From: a bacterium
Lineage (GTDB): Bacteria; Bacillota_I; Bacilli_A; Mycoplasmatales; Mycoplasmoidaceae
Direction of reading: 5' to 3'
NCBI GenBank assembly: GCA_017445805.1
Contig: JAFSSC010000002.1
Coordinates: 1-64,000 of the forward strand
Length of the DNA stretch: 64,000 bases
Part shown: in pieces, positions 55,998-64,000 of the stretch
Layout: every line of letters begins with the position of its first letter
Position numbering within the stretch: position 1 is the first letter of the stretch
Notes under the pieces: generated by a model
What the model was told of the DNA's origin: nothing
What the model saw: the letters and a program-made list of their open reading frames with translations, nothing else
Databases searched by the model: none
Position numbers and translations under genes: made by a program

Positions 55998-56651
55998 ATG
56001 ATACTTTACTGATCTACCGTAGTTTTCAATATTCTTAGTGGAATTGCACTTACATATGGTATTGTATCATTTACTTTAAGATTTTTCATAAAACGAAAAA
56101 ATCTAATATTGTTCAATCATTATGAAAAATTAATTAAAAAATTCCCAATAATCATGAATCATGGTTTTTTGGATAATTATGCTAATTATCACAACAGTTT
56201 AAGTCAAAAGGATCGAGATTTTAGTGTATTTAATTTTTGAAGATTATTGATAGCAAATAGAAAATTGAATAGAATTAATCATTCAATTCATTCATTTATA
56301 AAAGCATACAAAAAAAATAAAGCGTTAACTTTTTCCTCTAAGGATTTAAAAAAACATAGTGCAAAGGACTTAAAAAAATATCGTGTATTTATTCCTAGTT
56401 TTTTTGATATCTTGAATATTAATATTATTAATAAAGAGATTATTTATCATCTCGAATCTATTGATTTTTCCTCATTCTCACGTGGCTTAGTGACATTTAA
56501 TTTCAACTTGGAAGGTTATAATTATGATATTCTTCCCCCCCTTCTCGTTTCCATTTTACCATATTTAAATTTTATCCTTTTGATCGCATTCATCATATTT
56601 ACAGTAATTGATTTAAGCATCAAAAAAATGAAAAAAATTATGATTGTCTAA
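55998..56651 (+). CDS. Hypothetical two-TM membrane protein, possibly frameshifted
   Basis: 217 aa (two TGA as Trp). One membrane segment near residues 8-30, a basic hydrophilic region (about 35-180), and a second hydrophobic segment (about 185-208) close to the C-terminus, then KKMKKIMIV and a stop. Immediately after, another frame continues with protein-like sequence (see 56635-56887), so the natural protein may be longer by about 80 residues. Not recognised. Confidence 0.65.
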
Positions 56652-56887
56652 TATGTGATGATGTCTATTGTTTTTGAAAATTGAAACGGAAATATCGAGT
56701 AAAAAAAATTATTTTTATAAATTTACCACGATGAACAGAGAATAAGGTAAAAGAAATGTTGTTGTTTGATATCGATTTTACTGGTTTCTTAAAGAATCAA
56801 TTTTCAACTAATTATTCAAAGGTTTATGACCAATTTGTCGACAAAATAATAAGTTTTCTAGCAATTAATGGTTTTATTGAGTCATAA
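56635..56887 (+). pseudogene. Possible detached C-terminal part of the preceding membrane protein
   Basis: A frame different from that of the preceding gene reads NYDCLICDDVYCFWKLKRKY, then VKKIIFINLPRW, then a helical end finishing GFIES before TAA at 56885-56887. It overlaps the end of the preceding gene at two runs of A (56623-56639). A single-base slip there would fuse the two into one protein of about 300 aa with a cytosolic Cys-containing tail. Confidence 0.45.
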
Positions 56888-56949
56888 CTCTTTTGTAATT
56901 TTATTATTTAACACTCTAGTAGTACTATAGATGCTCAATTTAATTCTTG

Positions 56950-58482
56950 CTAGAATAGTGTTTTGCACAATAACATAAATTGTATCATTGTTGCTTTACC
57001 TAAGATATACTTTGTTTTTTGTTTTATATTTTTTTTTTCGGAATTAAATTTATATTGTTCAAATATTTTTACAATTTTTTGTGCAAAATCATAATTATCG
57101 ACGATTAGTTGCGATTCAAAATCAAAATATATTGAGCGATAATCAAGGTTAAATGAACCAAGTAGTGTATATTTGTCATCAATTAAAATAATTTTTGAGT
57201 GAATAAAACCTACATATTCATAAAGTGTAATATTTTCATTTACGATTTGGTTGTAACAATATTCGTTCATCATTTTTGTAAATCAAACATTTTTTGCTGG
57301 AACGATAATTTCAATTTTAACACCCTTCATCGCCAATAATTTTAAAAAATCATTAATTTCTTGTGTTGGGCAAAAATACGGTGTTGTAATTTTAATTGTT
57401 TTTTGTGCTTGGGCCATTTCATTTAAGATTGTTTCATTCAACGAAAAAGAGTTAATTTTAGGGTTAAAGCAAAGTAATTGCATATTCATATTTGTTTGTG
57501 CGAATTCCCCACTAGTTAATTGAAAATATTTTTCATCAATTACAAAATTATTCTTTCCTTTCTTATTGCGACCAAATGTTAATCAATAATTCAAAAACGA
57601 TTGATTAATTATTTGCACAATTGGTCCCTTGATAATGACATTCAAATCAGTTCATAGGCATTCATTTTTTGCCATTGACAAGTACTCATCGCCGAAATTA
57701 CTTCCCCCATAAAAGCAAGATTCGTTATCAATAACAACAAATTTACTATGTAAACGATAATTTGTTGAACTAGTAAAAATGTTGATATGCAAAGGATTAA
57801 AGCAAGCTATTTCAATTCCGTATTGTTCAACTCATTTTAAAATTCTCTCTCCCTTTTTGAGAACTGTACCAAAATGGTCATACAAAATTTTTATTTTTAC
57901 TCCTTCTTTAGCCTTTTTTATTAATTCTAAAAAGATAATTTTTGTAAAAAAACTTTGCGAACGGAAAATAAAAGATTGCAAATTAATAGAATGTTTTGCC
58001 TTTCGAATTAATTTAACTAATTGGTCAAGAATTAAAGTGGAATCATCGATAATTACAACTTCATTATTACGATAAATATCTTTTTTATTTATTTTAGAAT
58101 TTAAAAAAATTTCTGGAACTTGTTCATACTCATTAATTTGGTAATCGTGAAAAAAATTAAACTTTTCTAATCTTTCTTTGTTTAAATAAAATTTGTCTTT
58201 TGTTTTTTTAGTAATCGGCTTAATTTCAAATAAACAAAAAAATGCAATCCCCAAAAATGGGAATATTAAGATTACAATTAATCAACAATTTTTCGTATAT
58301 GTTATCTTATTTGAAAATAATGTTAGCAAACAAAAAATTGTGTTAAGAAATCAAAGAGTTGATACGAAGATTAATAGATGCGAAATAGTTTTTAAATTAA
58401 TGATTAAATTTATCCCCAAGCCAATAAAAAAAAGTGCGACAATTGTAACAAATAATTCAATGAAAAAGCCTACTTTATTCAT
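56950..58482 (-). CDS. cls: Cardiolipin synthase
   Basis: 510 aa after joining across TGA codons. Two or three N-terminal membrane segments (residues 5-75), then two phospholipase D motifs: HSKFVVID with His245 and HSKIILID with His428, each followed by a GGSNFGDE or GSFNLD segment. It makes cardiolipin from phosphatidylglycerol (or CDP-DAG). It is divergent from tsf. Fits with cdsA and DAG kinase, also in this window. Confidence 0.93.
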
Positions 58483-58554
58483 TGTGTTTTGTTAAATTAT
58501 ATATAATCATAAACAAGCGATATTAAGCGATAAATCGTCAAGTTATTTGTGTTT

Positions 58555-59442
58555 ATGGTAAGTGCGGATTTGATTAAACAATTGCGAGAAATGACCCAAG
58601 CTGGTTTTTTAGATTGTAAAAAAGCATTGGAACAAAATGATTGTGATTTGGAAAAGGCCGCAAAATATTTACGTGAAAAAGGAATTGCAAAGGCCTCAAA
58701 AAAAGCAGGAGCAATTGCCACCGAAGGTATGACATTGGTTAATGTTTGTGGTAATAATGGTGTTATTTGTGAAATCAATTGTCAAACTGATTTTTCAGCA
58801 AATAATCAACTTTTTCTTGCTTTAGGCGATGAAGTAAAAAAAGTTTTAGTTGAAAAAAATGTTAAAACGATTGACGAAGCTAATGCTATTATTTTGCCAT
58901 CAGGACAAAGTATTAATGAAGCGTGTCAAGAATTAACAACAAAAATTGGTGAAAAAATATCATTAAGGCGTTTTGTTAAAATTATTAAGCAAGATGAACA
59001 AGATTTTGGTTTTTATCAACATGCTAATAAGAAATATTCAGCATTAGTTTTATTTAGCGGTAAAATTTCTCCTTTATTAGCAAAAAATATTGCAATGCAT
59101 ATTGTTGCTCATAATCCAAAATTTATTAGTAAAGCGAACATTGACCAAGATTGATTAATTAATGAAACAAATGTTATCAAACAACAAGTTTTAGCCTCTG
59201 GTAAACCTAAGGAATTTGCTGATAAAATTGTGCAAGGGAAAATCAATAAATCTTTGGGTGAGATTTGTTTATACGAACAAAATTTTGATTTTGCCGAAGA
59301 CAAGAAAATTTCAACAATTCTTAAAGAAAACAATGTTGAAATACTTAAATTTATTCGATATGAATTAGGTGAAGGAATTGCTAAAAATAATGTTGATTTT
59401 GCAGCAGAAGTGTCCCAACAAATGAATTCCAATCATGAATAA
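58555..59442 (+). CDS. tsf: Elongation factor Ts
   Basis: 295 aa. The N-terminal UBA-like domain has LIKQLREMTQAGFLDCKKAL. The core follows with KKAGAIATEGMT, EINCQTDFSANN and MHIVAHNPKF, one TGA (Trp) at 59152. A GTG at 58549 would add two residues; the ATG at 58555 fits better. It recycles EF-Tu (tuf). Overlaps pyrH by 8 bases. Confidence 0.96.
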
Positions 59443-60151
59443 AAAGCAAATAAAAAGAATTTTAATAAAAATTTCCGGTGCGAGCATTAAATCCAAAGAC
59501 AACAATATTTTTGATTTGAATCACATTAAAAATTTAGCTAAGCAAATTGCAATATTAGCTAAAAAATATCAAATCGGAATCGTTATCGGTGGGGGTAATA
59601 TTTGGCGTGGTAATATGACTGTTGGCAATGTTTTTAAAAAGGCAAATGCTGACTATATGGGAATGTTATCAACAATAATTAATGCTCTTGCTTTCAAAGA
59701 TATCTTGGTTAACTATGGTTGTCAAGTTAATTTATATTCTGCTCTTGCCATTAGTAATGTAACAAAACCTATTGTTATTGAAAAAATAAATAATGATTTA
59801 AACAAAAAAAAAGTCGCTATTTTTGCTGCTGGTACAGGTCATCCATATTTTACAACCGATACAGGATGTGTTATTCGAGCCATTGATATGGATGCTGATG
59901 TTATTTTAATGGGTAAAGATTCAGTGGATGGAGTTTTTTCTGACGATCCACAAATAAATAAAAAAGCAAAATTTTATTCAGATTTAAAATTCATTGATGT
60001 TTTGAAAAAAAAATTAAAAGTTATGGATTTATCAGCTTTAACACTATGTGAACAACATGATATTGATATCTATGTCTTTAATATTTTACAAAGTAATAGT
60101 TTGCTTAAAATAATTAATAAAAAATGTAAATTCACTCACATTCATAAGTAA
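59435..60151 (+). CDS. pyrH: Uridylate kinase
   Basis: 238 aa amino-acid kinase fold that makes UDP from UMP. Phosphate-binding LIKISGASI at 10-18, GGGNIWRG at 52-59, then ADYMGMLSTIINALA, GTGHPYFTTDT and a VDGVFSDDP segment. The start lies inside the end of tsf; frr follows after 15 bases. Confidence 0.96.
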   Translation: MNKKQIKRILIKISGASIKSKDNNIFDLNHIKNLAKQIAILAKKYQIGIVIGGGNIWRGNMTVGNVFKKANADYMGMLSTIINALAFKDILVNYGCQVNLYSALAISNVTKPIVIEKINNDLNKKKVAIFAAGTGHPYFTTDTGCVIRAIDMDADVILMGKDSVDGVFSDDPQINKKAKFYSDLKFIDVLKKKLKVMDLSALTLCEQHDIDIYVFNILQSNSLLKIINKKCKFTHIHK

Positions 60152-60166
60152 AATTGAGGCGAAAAA

Positions 60167-60721
60167 ATGGTTGAATGGATAGAATTAAAAAAAGAGTTTG
60201 AACAAAATTTTGCAAAAATTAAATTGTGATTAAGTGAGGAATTTGCAAAAATTAATTCAGGTCGTGTTAATAGTAATATTTTCAATCACATTAAGGTTGA
60301 TGCTTATGGTCAAATTCTTCCTTTAATGCAATTAGCAAACATTTCTTCAATTGATGCTCGTCAATTACTAATTAAACCGTACGATCATAATTTGCTCAAA
60401 GAAATAGCCAAAGCTGTTGCTGAAAGTGAATATCATGTTAATCCACAAATCAATAGTGATTCCATCCGTGTTATTTTTCCACCATTGACAGAGCAAACGC
60501 GAAAAGAAAGTGTGAAAAAAGCAAAAATTTACTTGGAGCAAGCAAAAATAAAAATTAGAAATATTCGTCAACAAATTCAAGCAAAATATAAAAAAGATAA
60601 TAGCATATCAAAAGATTTAGTTCGTTATTTTGAAGATGAATTAAATTTGGTAACTAAAAATGCGAACAAAGATGTTGAACAAGCTTTTGTTAAAAAAGAA
60701 AAAGATTTAATGACTTTATAG
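60167..60721 (+). CDS. frr: Ribosome recycling factor
   Basis: 184 aa. The three-helix bundle signature includes INSGRVNSNIFNHIKVDAYG and LANISSIDARQLLIKPYD (motif starts), and the PPLTEQTRKESVKKAK segment. Two TGA/TGG Trp codons lie near the N-terminus. A Shine-Dalgarno-like GAGGCG is 7 bases before the ATG. It splits post-termination ribosomes with EF-G. Confidence 0.96.
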
Positions 60722-60737
60722 TTAATATATATTTCGG

Positions 60738-61805
60738 ATGATTGTTTTAAAAAAAATAAAAAATTTTGGTGCCAGAGCAAAAACAAGTTTTTTGATTGTT
60801 CTAATCTATATATTTTTGATAACACTTGCAATTTTTTCTAACCAAAAAACAACTGGTTTTCTTTTCGTACACGAAAAACAACAAGCAATTTTTGCTTTCA
60901 TTTTTAATTTTTGTCTCATACCGTTTATTATTTTTAGTTGTCTAGAGATTGCAAAACTTTCGTTTGTCAAATGAAAAAAAGTTTCTATAATAATTTCGTT
61001 TATTTGTTGTGCTTTTTATTTATTTGCAAATACTTTTCTTATTTTGAATAAATACCATTTTAAAAAATTTTCTTTAAATTTTTTATTTACACCTTATTTA
61101 TTTTATTTGATGTTAATTTTTGGTTGAGTGATTATTATTTTTATCGGTAGTTTTGTTTTCGTTATTGCATATCAACAAGCGAAAATTTTGATGTTTGGAG
61201 AAACATTTTTTTGATTTCCAATTTTAATGGTATTGATAAATCTTTTTTTTCCAATTATTTTTTATTTAACAGTTTTTCATCATTGGATTAGTTTTATTTT
61301 TTTACTATTGATTAGTAATTTAAGTGATGTTTTTGCCTATCTTGGGGGAAGTGTTTTTGGTAAAAAAAAACCTTTTATCAAAATTAGTCCAAATAAAACT
61401 TTAATTGGTTTTGCCCTTGGTTTCATTTGTACATTGGTCGTTATATTTTCGTTATATTTACTAATTTTTTTTATTCATAAAAAAGACGGTAATGTTTTGC
61501 TTTTTTATTTTCTTGGAATTCAATTTTCATGTCAACCATCAATTGTCGATCAATGATGGTGATGATTAATTGCTTTTTCATTCACTTTTACTTTCATTTT
61601 TATTAGTTTCACTGGTGACTTATTTTATAGTTTAATTAAGCGGATTTATCACATCAAGGATTTTGGTAATTTATTGCCTGGTCATGGTGGAATTCTTGAT
61701 CGGATTGATGCTTTAAGTTTTGTTTTTATTTTCTATTTCTTTTTCACTTTCTTGTTTCAAATTTTTCTCGATAACAACTCGTTAGAATTGATTTGATGTA
61801 AATAA
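60738..61805 (+). CDS. cdsA: Phosphatidate cytidylyltransferase
   Basis: 355 aa integral membrane protein, about eight membrane segments, several TGA as Trp. The CdsA signature near the C-terminus is complete: [17 protein letters not shown] followed by [12 protein letters not shown], with [15 protein letters not shown] before it. It makes CDP-diacylglycerol from phosphatidate and CTP, the substrate for phosphatidylglycerol and cardiolipin synthesis. It follows frr by 16 bases. Confidence 0.95.
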
Positions 61806-61823
61806 TTTTAACTTTCACAAAAT

Positions 61824-61845
61824 ATCTTTAATAATTATTAAAGAT
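61824..61845. promoter_or_regulatory. Perfect 22-bp palindrome overlapping the polC start codon
   Basis: The arms read ATCTTTAATAA and its complement TTATTAAAGAT, with the last AT being the first two bases of the polC ATG. In RNA this could form a 9-bp hairpin with a 4-base loop that hides the start codon; in DNA it could be an operator. No Shine-Dalgarno is seen. It is not followed by a T run, so it is not a typical terminator of cdsA. Confidence 0.55.
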
Positions 61846-64000
61846 GTCACTTAATCGCAATTCATATTTCAAGAATTTTTTTATTAAAACGAATGTGTTA
61901 ACTGAACAAGATTTTACTTGTATTTCGACTTTTACAACTTTTTCACTAGAAATGCCGTCTAATAGTAATAAATATGTCAAAATAACAATTAAAACTACTA
62001 ATATTATTCCCTTTGACATTTATGAAAAACTAATCAAAGAACGTGCAAATTTAAAAGTTATCATTGTGGGGACAAAACCGGTAAATAATCTCGTTGAAAT
62101 CGATAAATACATTGCTTTTTTTGCTGAAAAAAATTCCCTTTTAGATCAAAATATTTTTAATCTTTTAACAAAGTCCAATTATTATTTTTCACATAATGGG
62201 AAAATAATGACGATTAAATATTTTACTAACAACGAATTGAATAGTTTAAAAAGTAACAGCAATAAATTACTACATTTTTTAAAAATTAATAACTTTAATC
62301 TTGAAAAAATAGATTTTGCTCTTGATCTAGTCAAACAACAAAAATCCATTAATTTTAAGATTGAGCAAGAAAAAAAAATTGAAGGTATTAAAGTTGCTCT
62401 TCGCAATGTTACGCCTAGCACATTGGATAAATACGAAAATTCTAATAAGGTTTCAGGAAATTTTGTTGTGATGAAACAATTAACAATTGAGATGGCGGAA
62501 GTAAATCAAATTGTTAATTTACAAGGTGAAATTTTTGACGTCGAAATAAAACAAACAAGGAATAATGGTAAAATTTATTATTTTTCTTTGTACGATCATG
62601 ATGATGGGGCGATTACACTTTCGTATTTTTTAAATAATTATGGTGCCATTCCTTTTTCTTCTAAAACTAATAAGATGATTTTTATTAATGAGTCATATCT
62701 TATTTCATTTAAAATTGGTGATTGAGTTAAAGTGCAATGTAAGTTAGAAGCGACAAAATATACGAATTATCAAATTTTTGGACGAATAATTAAAATTTGC
62801 CATGGGAAAAAACCTCCATTTTTGGCGACTATCGATAATGAACCAAAAAAAAGAGTGGAATTGTTGTGCCATTCAAAGATGACGGCATTTGATGGAATTA
62901 GTAGTGTTAGCGATATTTTTCAATATGCCAAACAAATAGGACATCAATCGCTCGGAGTCATTGAACGTTTTAATGTGCAATCAATTCCAGAAATCGTTGA
63001 AGAAGCTAAAAAAACGAAAATTCGACCAATTTTTGGTTGTGAATTTGAAATTATCCCTAAAAAGACAAATTTGGTTATTAATCCATGTAAAAATAAATTA
63101 ATTAGTTCAGCGACATATATTATTTTTGATATTGAAACAACAGGTTTAAATAATGAATTTGATGAATTAATTGAATTTGGTGCTGTGAAGTATAAAAAAG
63201 GAACAATTGTCGATCAAATCGATTTTTTTTGTAAACCAAATAAACTTTTAACTCCTAAAATCGTTAACCTTACTCATATTACCAATGAAATGGTTGCTAA
63301 TGGTTGTAGTCAAAAAGAAGCAATTATAAAAATACGTGAGTGAATCAAAGACGATATTTTAATTGCCCATAATGGAATTAGCTTTGATTTTGCTTTTTTA
63401 AATAAAATTTGTGAAAAAAACAATTTACCAATTTTTAGCAATTGCTTGATTGATACGATGCAAATATCGCGTGCGATAAACGAAACATTGGATTCTCATC
63501 GTTTGCAAAAAGTAACACGAAAATATAAAATCGATTACAACGAATTAGAAGCACACCGTGCTAGTAAAGATAGCCAATATCTCTTATATGTTTGACAAGC
63601 AATGATTGAACAGTTGCAAGAAAAAAAAATCAAATACATTGATGAAATTAACAATCTTCAAACCAATTCTTTAATTGCAAGTCAACATGGATATTTTGTT
63701 GATGTTTATGTCAAAACACAAAACGGAGTTAAGGCCCTATACCAATTAGTTAGTCTATCATTGACTAAACAGCTTTATCAAAAAAATGACCAACTTGATG
63801 ACAAAAAAACAAAAGTTATTGGCAAACCAAAACTATATTTCGACGATTTATTGGAGTATAAGGATGATTTAATTATTTGCCCTCATCCAACAGAGGGTGA
63901 AATTTGACAATCCGTTATGAACGATACGGAAAAAGAACTAATCGATAAAATAAAAAAATATGATTATATTTTCTTATCACCTTACAAGCATTTAGAGCAC
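61844..64000 (+). CDS. polC: DNA polymerase III PolC-type alpha subunit (partial, 5' part)
   Basis: The first about 719 residues of the Gram-positive replicative polymerase; the gene runs off the window. Order seen: N-terminal domain, an OB-fold segment (VNLQGEIFDVEIKQTRNNGK, about 225-330), the first part of the PHP domain (RVELLCHSKMTAFDGISS, GHQSLGVIE), then the inserted 3'-5' exonuclease with ATYIIFDIETTGLNNEFDE and IAHNGISFDFAFL, then RASKDSQYL. TGA codons read as Trp. The polymerase palm lies beyond the window end. Confidence 0.96.

Overview
This window is chromosomal DNA of a mollicute (a wall-less bacterium of the Mycoplasma type). It is very AT-rich, and almost every housekeeping gene reads through in-frame TGA codons at conserved tryptophan positions, so UGA encodes Trp (genetic code 4). 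A standard-code reading would break most of these genes; the coordinates below join the pieces. From memory, several gene orders match the M. pneumoniae / M. genitalium lineage: rpsF-ssb-rpsR-rplI-dnaB-lipoprotein-ung, trpS / EIIB-like / rny, cmk-der and tsf-pyrH-frr-cdsA. The species itself cannot be named from this sequence.

Layout. 0-6.7 kb: ribosome assembly GTPase rbgA, rnhB, a membrane-anchored GIY-YIG protein, then a leftward galU-galE-glycosyltransferase operon for UDP-hexose and glycolipid or glycan synthesis, and rightward diacylglycerol kinase and purine nucleoside phosphorylase (deoD). 6.8-12.3 kb: a decayed repeat-lipoprotein gene, intact pyrimidine nucleoside phosphorylase (deoA), and about 1.5 kb of gene debris. 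12.3-20.5 kb: a leftward block from tRNA-Arg through rpsF-ssb-rpsR-rplI-dnaB, a lipoprotein, ung, rmuC and a large unknown protein. 20.5-34.6 kb: gene debris, mnmA-alaS, trpS, the EIIB-like gene, rny, a small membrane protein, cmk-der, an Mg-type P-ATPase and recA. 34.6-39.6 kb: a block of rearranged duplicates (a copy of the dnaK 3' end, a broken deoA, an intact modular lipoprotein, another deoA tail). 39.6-48.5 kb: dnaK with a CIRCE operator, hemW, two RNA-modification genes, a lipoprotein, two tandem amino acid permeases, tRNA-Thr. 48.6-55.6 kb: a broken AAA ATPase, clpB with a CIRCE operator, tuf, decayed genes, recU. 55.7-64 kb: tRNA-Ile/Ala/Trp, a membrane protein, cardiolipin synthase, tsf-pyrH-frr-cdsA and the first part of polC.

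How it works together. The core is information processing (ribosomal proteins, EF-Tu, EF-Ts, RRF, aminoacyl-tRNA synthetases, tRNA and rRNA modification), DNA replication and repair (DnaB, SSB, PolC, RecA, RecU, Ung, RmuC, RNase HII) and membrane lipid synthesis (CdsA, cardiolipin synthase, DAG kinase, GalU/GalE/glycosyltransferase). DeoA and DeoD serve nucleoside salvage. The heat-shock genes dnaK and clpB share one unusual, identically asymmetric CIRCE, which suggests common HrcA control.

The most notable things are: (1) tRNA-Ala and tRNA-Trp in one cluster both lack the near-universal G19-C56 tertiary pair, and both carry a compensated alternative (A19-U56 and U19-A56); (2) a deoA plus repeat-lipoprotein pair is duplicated at two loci with reciprocal decay (lipoprotein dead / deoA alive at one, the reverse at the other), with further deoA relics and a copied dnaK 3' end marking the rearrangement; (3) a conserved asymmetric CIRCE; (4) an rmuC / large-unknown-protein pair next to ung.
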